In this document: in pieces, positions 46,767 to 57,196 of the stretch | Layout: every line of letters starts with the position of its first letter | Numbering within the stretch: position 1 is the stretch's first letter | Origin: Paratinospora sagittata | Lineage: Eukaryota > Streptophyta > Magnoliopsida > Ranunculales > Menispermaceae | Assembly: GCA_035771175.1 (NCBI GenBank) | Contig: CM069594.1 | Span: 13,363,670 to 13,427,669, forward strand | Direction of reading: 5' to 3' | DNA length: 64,000 nucleotides | Position numbers and translations under genes: made by a program | The notes under the pieces: generated by a model | What the model saw: the letters and a program-made list of their open reading frames with translations, nothing else | The model's database searches: none | What the model was told of the DNA's origin: nothing

Positions 46767-49660
46767 CTATAAAATATAGTTGTGATAGTTGTCTTGTTCA
46801 GGTTGAAGTTGCTGTTCGACCCACCCATCACTGTCGATGTAAGACATATATGCTCACGAGTTGATTATCCTCTGACTGACTGAGTTTCTTTTCCCATGCA
46901 ACTCGCTTAGACATATCAGATCCTGACCCTTCGCACCCTACTTCAGCAAATGTTAAATCCTCCCTGAACACATATTTATCTTGATAATACCAAAATATTC
47001 ACATTAATATACAGAGTTGTAAAATTGAATCAGAAATGCCCACAGCTACTAATCCATCTAATAATAACATTCATACAAAAAAATAAAATTTTCAGAATTT
47101 TTTTTTTCAAAATTATGCATGTGAACATTATGATCAAAGCACGATACATTAATACATTTAGGCACTGTTTCAAATTTCCAATTAAAATATACCACATTTT
47201 AGTATCAAACATCTATGTTATTAATAATGATTTTTTGACAAACCATCTTAATTTTTCCTACTACTTTTTCACAAGTTTCCATTTTCTGTTCTTCGATATT
47301 TTTGTTCTAAATTTATCTATTTTACCATTTATGTCCTCATTCTATTCGGAGTAAAAAAAACCATCTTGTCTTTTTAATTTCATTAAAAGATATAATGTCT
47401 TGTCTTTAATAAAAATAAACAATACCAATAAAATATTAAGAAGCATTGCTATTTATACACAATTTCAGCACACAACCCATTACATACATTAGATTTCTTC
47501 AAAAATCATGCATCAATCTATGATCTAAGGCATCCAACGTAGATTACAAGAACTGTGTGTTAAAAATAGGTGATATACAATCATATTCACTGATCATTTT
47601 TCAAAAAACATTAATAATAAAAATCACAGTCATGACAGTAATATTGTATAATAAGCCAAGTGCTGAAAGTAAGTGTTAAAAGAAGTGTTGGAATAGTATA
47701 GAAATCCGTCGTTCGGCAAGGCCTTCTTAGTTTGCCCCACGTACCCTTAGCACGGTCCAAAATATATAGTAATATGTTTTTAATATAAGAGTAATGCTTG
47801 ACTAATACAATTTTTAAAGACATTTTTTTAATATTGCCTTTGATAATTGTTAGATCGCCTCGAATCACGTATTAATTCGTGAATTTAGGCAATCCAACAA
47901 CTTTTAGGAAAAATGTCAACAAAGTGCATTTCCAAAGAATTTTGTTAATAAAAAGAGGGTAGTTAGATTAAGGAAAGAGAGATCTCACGCTTTGAAGCCA
48001 AAGGATTCAATCCAGCCTTTTGGAAGCACAACATTTGACATAACTGTGATGTAGAATAAGACTCGGGCATAAGGCCCCATGGTCTCCCAAAGTACACCTG
48101 ACCATTCCCAAAAATGGTACAACTCATCTTGGTATCTGGTTTCTACCTTTGTTGAGCAGTTATATACCCTCTTAATACATGCTTAGCCCCATCAAGCTGC
48201 CTGCTATCACTGATATTGTTGTCTTCTGTATTCATAAAACATTAACTTATATATAGTATATATATACATTTATAATTTTACTAGTGATTGTTGCAATAAA
48301 TTAATTGACATAAGATATTTTACAAGAAAGAAAATGTTTATTCATGTTTTTGATGTGAATAGAAAAATTACAAAGTTGTCTTTTCCCGTTAAAATAAGAA
48401 AAAGGCCGTGGAAAAAATTAAATTTGAAAAGCTAAAATTATAGATAATGTAGGCACAAAAATAGAAACTAGATAAAAGATAAAATTATTATTTTACACTT
48501 TTCAACGTTAAAAGTAACTCTTTTTTTAGTAACTAAAAGTAACTCTTTTATTAAAACATAAGATGAACTTTTGGCGATAATTTTAGAACTTTGTCAAAAA
48601 TAGCTTCATCATAAAATCCTGAAATATATATTACAGATATATACAGTTTTAGCACTCTGTTTTTAGTATAAAACCCATTATGTACATTAGATGCTCTCAA
48701 ATTGTGCACGGGGTTTGCTATTCAAGGGCATCCAATAAGGTGCACATATAAATTCAAGAAAAAAAAAGTTCAACATATGAGTGGGCATTAGTGTTAAAAA
48801 TATATATATATACCAATAATTTTCTTTTAAAAATTTGATTATTGCACCTCATAAATTGACTAGACATGACAAAAAATGAAGTCAATTTCACCTTTGATAT
48901 AACATTTTTTTTAAAGTAATGCCTCCCTTGGAAATCACAAAGTGTATCTTGAACGCCAAAGAAACCGGTTTAGCATTGCTTGATCATTTAGTTGGTGAAA
49001 TGATGATTATATGTATTCTATTTCATTAAACTAACAAAAAATAAAAATAAAAAAAATTCAATGAACAAAATCAACTTGATACTAAAACATTTTATAACAA
49101 ACCCTATTTCTTCTATTTAGGGTTTATGGTTTAGAGTTTACTGTAAAGGCCACTTCTTTAGCGACAAAATTATCTTCAAAAATAGTAAATGTAGCACTTT
49201 CCATTGTTCCATTGTGCCCATTACAACTTATTGCAGTTACTATTCTTTCATCTCCTTCCAAGATAATGAAAGGTTTATCTGAAGCAATTGTAACTTTTTC
49301 TCTACGTATTCTATAACAAATATAGTTATATATATATATATATATAACATAATTTGAACGTAAATCTTATTAATATATTTTTCCAATAAAGTTGCTGTCA
49401 ATTTAATTTATTAAATTAAACGAACTTACTTCTAATGACCAGGTTTAAGATGGATATGATTCCAATCTTTATTGTCAGAAGGAATGAAATTGATAGCTTC
49501 TTGAACACTAGTGAACTGTCCCTGCGCCCTAAGTCATCCACAACAATGGTTTGCTTGATTCTAGTTTGGTTGGAAGTATTGTTAATAGTACTACTACTCC
49601 CACGACGCCTAGTTTCAGTATCATTAAAATAACTGCAACAAAGATACCTAGCGTAATCCC
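46767..49660 (-). pseudogene. Pectinesterase (pectin methylesterase) pseudogene, five exons
   Basis: Minus strand. Exon 1 (about 49660-49437): TIVVDDLGRRDSS, frameshift, SVQEAINFIPSDNKDWNHIH. Exon 2 (49310-49142): REKVTIASDKPFIILEGD and GTMESATFTIFEDNFVAKEV. Exon 3 (about 48985-48842): FFGVQDTLCDFQGRHYFK and GEIDFIFCHV*SIYE, holding the catalytic-site motifs QDTL and DFIF. Exon 4 (48225-47989): LDGAKHVLRGYITAQQR then a stop, GQVYFGRPWG, a one-base loss, PYARVLFYITVMSNVVLPKGW. Exon 5 (46979-46767): FAEVGCEGSGSDMSKRVAWE, frameshift, YIDSDGWVEQQL and stop. The enzyme family demethylesterifies cell-wall pectin. Motif order is complete and there is no long PRO region, but at least two stops and four frame breaks disable it. 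Exons 2, 4 and 5 keep plausible splice borders. Confidence 0.85.
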
Positions 49661-49879
49661 CTTTATTATTTGAAGAACTAGTAATTAACTTGGTGTTAAT
49701 TAAGTAGAGATAGTTTAGAAGATGAGAATATTTAAAAGAACTTGTTTTGGGTTAAAAAGTTTGGATTTTTTAAGAACTATAAGAAGTCCCGTTTTGGAAA
49801 CAAGTGGAATGAGCATGATGTGAAATTGGTTTTGGTAGAATATCTAATGAGATTACTTACATTCCATTATTATTAGTTT
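49661..49879. other. Upstream flank of the pectinesterase pseudogene
   Basis: AT-rich; nothing recognised. Any 5' exon of the pseudogene could lie here, but I see no coding match. Confidence 0.4.
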
Positions 49880-51190
49880 TTTTTTTATCAAAATTTTCTT
49901 TCTTTAAATAAGTTGATGAGAATCAATTAGTAAAGCTTGCAATGATTTAAAAAAAAAAATTAATGCTTCAATTATCTCTTTTTAAAATTGTTCTATTTGT
50001 AATTTTTTTCTCAAAGAAACTTATTTTAGAATTTTAATTTAATAATAGTTAGTTTTTCTCACTTTTTCCTTAATAATAACTACATGCGTTTTTAGGCAAT
50101 TAATAATTTAGTGTGATTTATATAAATTATCTTCCAAGACTTCAAATGAAAATGCAGGTTTGATTTGTGGAATCATCTTGGTTGAATCTTGATGAGAGTT
50201 TTTGAAAATAAATAAGTATTATAATAATATACTTATTTTCATAAATAAACCACCACAACTTTCAAGTTGAGTTTTATAGGCTCAAATTAATTAGGGCCCG
50301 TTTGATAGATGAGAAAATTCTTATTTTCTTGAGAAAATAACATTTAAAAAAAAATAGAAAATTTATTTGTTTGATTGCCAATATTTTTCCGAGAAATTTT
50401 TTTTAGAGGTGAGAAAATATATAGTCTCATGGAGAGAATTTTAACGTTATTGATAGTTACTCATGTTTATATTCAATGAAACTTTTTTATTTTCCATTCT
50501 TCTTATTTTCTATTTTCTTATTTTTTTCTTCTTTAAATGAGTTGATGAAAATTAATTTGTAAAGCTTGCAATGATTTTTTTTAAATTAATGCTTCAATTA
50601 TCTCTTTCTGAATTTGGTCTACTTTTGATTCTTTTTTTTTTAATTTTTTCTGAAAGAAATGTTTTTAGAATTTTAATTTAATAATAGTTAGTTTTTCTCA
50701 CTTTTTCCTAAATAATAACTATGTGCATTTTTTAAAAAATAGTAATTTAGTGCTATTTATATAAATTATCTTCCAAGACTTCAAATGAAAATGCAGGGTT
50801 TCTTGTGGCAATCAAATTGCACTTTCTATTTGTGGAATCATCTTAGTTGAATCCTAATAAGAGTTTTTGGAAATAAATAAATACTATAATAAGATACTTA
50901 TTTTCATAAATTAATCACCACACATGGCTTTTAAGTTGAGATTTATGGATTCAAATTAATTAGGACTTGCTTGATAGATGAAAATAAAAAAATTATGTGT
51001 TTGATTGTCAATATTTTTCTCTATTTTTTTTTTCTCAACTCCTTATTTTTCCACCCAAATTTTCTCAACTATAGAGGTAAGAAAATATAATTTTCAAGAG
51101 GAGATTTTTAACGTTATTGATAAATTCTCATGTGAGAAAGTTTTTTTAAAAAAAAAATTGGTTGAGAAATTATTTCTCAAGATAACTCGA
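49880..51190. repeat. Tandem duplication (~620 bp unit) with fragments of the Tourist-like MITE
   Basis: 49885-50400 and 50505-51060 align in order: AAAGCTTGCAATGATTT, TTAATGCTTCAATTATCTCTTT, TTTAATAATAGTTAGTTTTT, AATTATCTTCCAAGACTTC, ACTTATTTTCATAAAT. Each copy runs into a MITE-like piece that starts TAGGGCCCGTTTGATAGATG at 50292 and AGGACTTGCTTGATAGATG at 50961. The pieces match the intact MITE at 42185 but lack the far end, so the duplication carried the MITE 5' part along. Confidence 0.72.
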
Positions 51191-52272
51191 GTTAAATTCG
51201 GTTAAAATTATATTAGTTGGTCAAGTTGTTGTTAAGACCTTTTCAAGTCATTCCAATCAATATATGAGATATGGAAAATCCCAACTAGTAATATGAAGAA
51301 TAAATGTCACGTTATAAGGTTGCCCCAATAAAGGAGTGCGATTTTCCACAAAGAGGCTTCACGTGAATGCCAAATAGTAACAATATTTTCTAAAACCAGC
51401 TGTAGAAATGGTGCTATGGGATCTATATTTTATTAGCATCATGTAATATATTCGTTTGAATAGTGAATTTATTTTTTGGAATAAGGGAAATGCCCAAAAA
51501 AACCAACCTGTTTCATTTGTTTTCTTTTCTCTTGGTACTTCTCTCTCACCATTTCTAAATATTATCATATCAACCTGTTGGTAGCTAAAGAAACTGCACA
51601 ACATTCATGATAGCGATCGCTTAAAGTGGAATCCTAAGACCAAAAAAAGAAAAAAAACAGAGAAATTAAAGCAAATATCATTATCATTCTTCAATTACAT
51701 ATTTAAATATCAAACTAGCAAAAAAACTTCAAAATCGTATAATTATGTAAAATATAACATGAAATGTATCAACAGAACAATATAAACCCATAGCCATGTA
51801 TTATGTGTATCAATATTAGACTATCATTTATGTCAAATGAGTAATTCAAGTTCATGTCTAAGAAAATCATTCTATCGTGTTAATTTCTATAGCTTTCATT
51901 TGTCAATTGATTACAAATTTATAATTGCTAGTGATATTGTCATTTGAATAAAATAATAAGTTACTAACAATTATTGTTTTCTTTGGGATAGGACTAATTA
52001 AAATAGTGCAAATGATATCTTTAATCTATGCTTCAAAAAAAAAAATGGTATCTAAAATCTCTATATCTTTTTAAGGGGGGTGCACTCCATACTCTCCCCT
52101 CCCTACTTTTTAAGGGTTAAATGTAATGAAATTAAAACCAAATGTAATTTAAATGCAAATAAATTGTATATGATGTAAATTAATATAAATTTAAATGAGA
52201 TAAATTTTATATGAAATTCAGATTTAGTAAAAAATTTGATGCTTGCACGTCAATATGCCTCAAGGCATTACG
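51191..52272. other. No gene recognised
   Basis: AT-rich DNA. A 45-bp stretch at 51368-51412 (TTTTCTAAAACCAGCTG core) is also found at 41555-41600, next to the other MITE, but its nature is unknown. Confidence 0.45.
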
Positions 52273-54805
52273 TGTAACACCCTAAAGTTTAAATCACAAA
52301 AAAAATTCAACGTTGACTTATATGTGTACTGAGATGTATAATGTGCGTATAATACGTAAGAATATGTGTATGCAAGTATATGCGGTTGTATTTCTATAAA
52401 TTTCAATTAGATTATCAAGATCAAAACAATATGTGTGAAGTAGATACATATATATATATAACTTAAGCACGGGGAGTTGCTTTACTAAATTGCACGAGGA
52501 GCATGAGATCATTTTCTTTTAATACTTATCTTTCCATCTCTCTCTCCCCAACGTGCTTTTGAAGGAAAGAAAAAAAAAAGAGAAAAGAAAGAAGAATGAA
52601 GAGAGTTCGGGACCAACGATAAATGATTTTTACTCTATTTCTTCATGAAATCAATATTTAAGCTAGATATAACGATTTCCTCAAAATAAATTTTGCTATG
52701 GTAGCCATTTTATGATGTTTTCAAAATTTGAGGTTTTTACCCAACGTGAAAGAAAATTTAGGGGGAAGGGTGAAAAACACTCCCTAGACTGTAAAAACCC
52801 CGAATATGTAGTTAGATTTCATTTATTGGTTCATTTAAAAATTTTGCAGCTATTGGAAGTTTGATTTGATACTTGAGACCTTTGAAACCCTTAGATTTGA
52901 TAATGTAGACCTTCGAAACCCTAAGAAAACCCGATGAAACTCCAGTTTGAAACTGTAGAAAAATAGATCTACTAATTCCAGACATTTCGATGTTAAGATC
53001 ATGATTTTTGGATATAATTTTATATTTTTAGTGACTAAATATATGGTTTTGGTGAGTAAAATTGACTTTGATGACCTCTGCAAACATATAAAACCTTAGT
53101 AAAATACCTGTTGAAGGTAGTAGAATGGTAGTAGGACTGATTTAACACGTATCGATGTGGACAATAATTTTAGGAATGTTCTATATTTTTAATAAAATTG
53201 ATATATGTTTCCAATAGAAAAATAAAATTGAGAACTAGTGAAAATATGATTTGGAAATCTATTTTCAATGTTCCTTCTTGTGAAAATATCTAGATTGATC
53301 GTAGAAACGGTAGAGTAGCGTTTTCAACTACTTAGTCCTAAATTCAGTTGGAATTTAAATTCATGAAATGTGTACAATATTTTTCAGGTTGCTAAAGTAA
53401 GAATTAATGGTGAATGAGCAAGTCTTGGATCAAATGGAATGTATTTGAATGAATACTACAAGTAAGTATAGTTAAGTGAAATAGATTTGAATTATACATG
53501 AATTGCAAATGTTTATTGGTGATTTGAAGTGAGTTGGAAAATTAAATAAGTAAATAGAAACTAAGTATTTACGCGTAAAATGGATATGGATAAATGAAAT
53601 TGAATTATGGAGTGGTTGTGACAGGTTGAGTTAGTTGGATTCAAATTAGAACTGCACTCAAAAGCGACGGTGATTGTATTTTAAGTTGGAAAGTCTTGTT
53701 TTGTGAGTATATTTTCTTGATTTTGGTTCTTGTACGACAAGTCTTGTTCTGTAAGTATATTTTCTTGATTTTGGTTCTTGTACGGCATTATACTTATATG
53801 AAATGTTTAAATGTAAGCATGCTATGTATATAATTATGCATTGTGTTATATTAGCATTCACGACTGATTTTGACATTGGAGCATGTGAGACTTGCGAAGG
53901 TAGGTCGAATATGAAATCACTTCGTTAGAAATTAGTCCCGGATGAGTGTTATGCGTAACCTCATTTTCTGTAAGACTATCCTAAAAATGATTTTAAATTC
54001 TTGAAATGATTGTGAATTAGGTAATGAGAGGTTGTGGCTACCTTGTAACGGTCATACAAGGGTTAAACCCGCTCTATTACCTAGAAGGTAGGAGATTGTG
54101 GATTTCGTTGAAAATGGTGCATTGTTTTACTGAACATGATCATAAAAATTTATATTACTGGCATGTATGATACATTTATTGAATGATGTATGTGTGTTTA
54201 ATAAATGTTTTGAATGATTTCAATTACATGTTTCCCTAAATGCATATGATTGTCATATCAAGATATATATTCACTGAGCTTGTGGTATGCTCACTCAATT
54301 TCCTCCAATATTTTAGGTAAATATTTAAAAGGAAAAAAGAAAGCAAGAGAATGAAAGGCACTTGATCTGGATTTTTTCTTTGTCGATGTATGTATGGAGG
54401 AGGTGGTTTGTTTTTATTTTATGTTGATATGTATACTTAACACATGCTAAATGTATATTATCACATAGATGGGTTGGGTGATAATATAGAGGGTGGTTGA
54501 ATATTTTGATTATGAAATATTGGGTGATGATGTATATGATTGTATGATTAAATGGTGGATAGAATGGATGAATGGAGTGAATGAATGAGATGATTATCTA
54601 TATATATATATTTGATTTGATTTGTGGTATATGAGAAAAAATTGTGAGATGTCCAATTTATGAGGACATGTTACCGAAATTTTGAGAATTTTTTGTGTAA
54701 TTCTGTTGTGGCTGACAGTGTATTGTATATTGTATACTGAGTATGTATAGTGTATAGTACATTGTGCCGGTCATGACGTCAGCTTACGTCAGGGGCGTCG
54801 TGACA
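52273..54805 (+). mobile_element. Solo LTR (TGTAACACCC...GTCGTGACA)
   Basis: 2533 bp with a perfect 5-bp duplication TTACG (52268-52272, 54806-54810). The 3' end carries GGTCATGACGTCAGC and TTACGTCAGG, the same region as the TGACGTCA motif of the other LTRs. No internal genes. A 47-bp tandem duplication lies at 53692-53786. Confidence 0.88.
53692..53786. repeat. Two-copy ~47-bp tandem duplication
   Basis: GTCTTGTTTTGTGAGTATA and GTCTTGTTCTGTAAGTATA each lead into TTTTCTTGATTTTGG and TTCTTGTACG. Confidence 0.9.
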
Positions 54806-54810
54806 TTACG

Positions 54811-55020
54811 CCTCGAGGCTTTTTCTTCTTCCTCGCCTCGAGGCTTACGCCTCGCGCAATTTTAAAAACAATGGCTCCAGGCTCTAATCAATGAATAGTT
54901 GGTCTGAGCATCTCATCTATTTATTTCCTTCTTGATAGTTGAAGACGAAGGGGTGAAGAAGTGATCTGCCCAGGACAGTTTTGTCGAGAGTTCATCTTGC
55001 AAAGAAATTTTTGCTGAGAG
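54811..55020. other. Flank with GCCTCGAGGC palindromes
   Basis: CCTCGAGGC occurs at 54811 and 54833, and a GCCTCAAGGC copy lies across the solo LTR at 52257. The insertion therefore split a pre-existing repeat of this 10-bp palindrome. No gene. Confidence 0.5.
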
Positions 55021-56080
55021 ATGTCGCGACTTAACATGAGCTTTGGTGATGCTGAGAAGCAGTCTGTCGAAGCCACATTGATGGCACATTAGGGGAAGGT
55101 GGTCGGATCTTCTTCTTCTTTTGATCTTCCTATAGTACCGACTTCGTCCTTTGGTGCTGAAGGAGGTGTCTTCCCCGAGCTTAGGGGCATCTCTGCTGAA
55201 TTTTTTGAGCCAGTCTAGTCAGTTCTGAAGAGGTTGAGTTTTCTGAGGGGCATCCATTTCGGCTCTGTTATTTTCCAGACTCTTTCCCAGCGATGAGGTC
55301 GAAACGAGCTAAACTTGGTGGCCTTAAGTTTTTTCTTGCCGGCTGTCGAGTTGAGTGTCCGCAGGATGTCACTGAAATGGCGCATAAGGATGAATATGCT
55401 ACCAACCTTAAACTTTGTGCCACCAATGCTGTAGGGGTACACTTTTCTTTTCTTTTTATTATATTGCACTACACCTCAATCACTTGCTCCTTATGCCTTA
55501 GTATGTTACGACATAGATTGTCGTGAATGCCATGGTCGCCTTAAAGTAGGTCGAGCAAGTGATAGATCGCAACAAGGCAGACTATTCCCAGAAGGACGTC
55601 GAGATTGTCAGGCTAAAGAGGAAGCTGGCAGAGTGGCATGCCTTTTTAGGCCGACAAGAAAAAATGATTAAGTTTCTTGAAGCTGCAGGAGAAGTATAAG
55701 CAAGGTGCCTACGATGCCATGCATGACGTAGGCGAGTTCTTCAAGGACTGCATTGACATGAAAGTATTTTTTACGGCTAAAAAGCAGGAGGAAGCAGCAT
55801 AGAAGGCTAGGGAAGAAGAGGGAGAGAGAGCTAGGCAGCAGGCCAAGACAGATAGGCTCGTGGTGTTAATGTCGAGGAAAGGCAAGGCCCCAATTGTGGA
55901 GAAGGCCACAGGTTCAGTTGCTGAGGGACCCTGTCGCGACCTGGAAAAAGGGCCAACGCTACGAACATTGAGAAAGTCCAAGCTCCTGTTGTTGAGCCAC
56001 CTAGGCATTAGTTTCTCCTTAAAGGGCCGTGACACCAGTTCGAGAGAAAGCAAAGATATCAGTGGTTCTTAAAACTCTGC
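55021..56080 (+). pseudogene. Antisense extra ORF of a Tat-lineage gypsy element (first element)
   Basis: Starts ATG 55021. The frame is broken by stops (55090, 55216 and others). The second half (55545-55860) reads as a long coiled coil: KQVEQVIDRNKADYSQKD-like, RLKRKLAEW, EEEGERARQQAKTD. A basic tail with SRKGKAPIVEKA follows. This arrangement is that of the putative gypsy-type transposase (Transposase_28) proteins of Tat elements, which are neither transposases nor standard gag. It is on the opposite strand to the integrase at 56935-60540 and lies on its 3' side, as known for additional ORFs of the Tat lineage. Confidence 0.65.
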
Positions 56081-56934
56081 CAGGTCATCCTGAGGGAGGT
56101 ACTTAGAATAGTGCTCCCAGGGCCTCATCGGTTTCCCCCCCACCTGATTTTGGCAAAGCGCGAGAAACTCGTTAACCTTGAAGTCGAAGGAATAGAACTT
56201 AGGTTGAAAGTCGATGTATTGTATGGTTTTTTTATGTGTCATAGCTGGAAAGAGCTCATAGTTGATGTGGAACTAATCTCTATAGTTAAATCCACCAATA
56301 GTAATTTGTAGTACTCTTCAGTTAACCAGTTGTAGATTTGTCGCAAAATTTTCGATAGTGATGTTGTCGATATCATTTGGTGGATGTTGAGCTTGTGAGG
56401 GTACCTGTAATTTAGTGCACAAGTAGTTTTTTTTTTTTAATTTAAGAATTTATTTTACTTACTTGGTTGGTTAATTTTGGTTGTTCGTTGAGTCGAAGGT
56501 CTAGTGGATGATTTCAACTACTTCAAACTTCACAGTAGGGATTGCCCGACCCCTCAGGGCACTTTGGACTTAGAGTCCTCTTCTCGGCAGCTAGCATTTC
56601 TACTGCTCCAAGGCACTTTAGGGTATAAACCATTCTACTCGGCGATAATCCAAGTTCTTGCATGCTCGGACCCAAGGGTACTTTTGGCTATGCCATCTTC
56701 TCAGTAGGTACCAAACTAGTCGCAGGGTACCCCCGAGGCACTCTAGGGCAAAAGCCCTTCTTCTCGATGAACCTCGATTTGGTTGGAAGTCCCAAGACAC
56801 TATAACATTCGTAGTTTAACTCTAGAATTGTAGAAAATGACGCCCTTGAAGCCATTTTATTGATGTAGAAAGTTGATTCCCTAAAGAACAATGTAAAACA
56901 CAATGTAGAAAAACAAATGTACTTCAGTTATTGC
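56081..56934. repeat. Spacer with four degenerate ~62-bp tandem repeats (56540-56790)
   Basis: Units with the core AGGCACTTTAGGGC and CTTCTCGG(C/T) begin near 56545, 56608, 56668 and 56730. No coding content is supported. The repeats lie between the extra ORF and the 3' end of pol. Confidence 0.68.
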
Positions 56935-57196
56935 CTTTACTGGTAGTACCTTTTGAGGTGTTCTACATTCCAAGGTTTTTGTATTCTTCTTCCTGTTAGG
57001 TCCTCAAGCTCGTACACACTTGTTCGGATCATGGTGGTGATTCTGTAAGGCCTTTGGGCCAAGGGCTCACGATCCAGGCTCTTTGGTGTTGAGCTGCTTG
57101 AGCATGACCTTCCTGAGTACTAGGTCACCAACCTTGAAGCTTCTGTGTCAGACCTTGGAGTTGTGGTGCCAAAAAACTCTTTGTTGGTATGTTGCA
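56935..57196 (-). pseudogene. Tat-lineage integrase, C-terminal end
   Basis: Minus strand: VFWHHNSKV, then RSFKVGDLVLRKVMLKQ and a diverged GPF region. It continues the integrase core across the solo LTR at 57197-59897. Confidence 0.75.

Noticed and set aside
47611..47868. Minus-strand open frame with DRAKGTWGKLRRP, at first read as a pectinesterase C-terminal exon
   Set aside because: A better C-terminal exon with the full expected motif order is at 46767-46979. The resemblance of this frame is limited to a few residues, and it lies in the intron between exons 4 and 5.
54806..54860. GCCTCGAGGC palindromes as a CRISPR-like or operator array
   Set aside because: Only two or three irregular copies, a eukaryotic setting, and one copy is separated merely by a later LTR insertion.
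55293..55526. 77-codon plus-strand open frame as an independent gene
   Set aside because: An out-of-frame piece within the Tat extra-ORF remnant; the flanking conserved coiled-coil is in the neighbouring frame.
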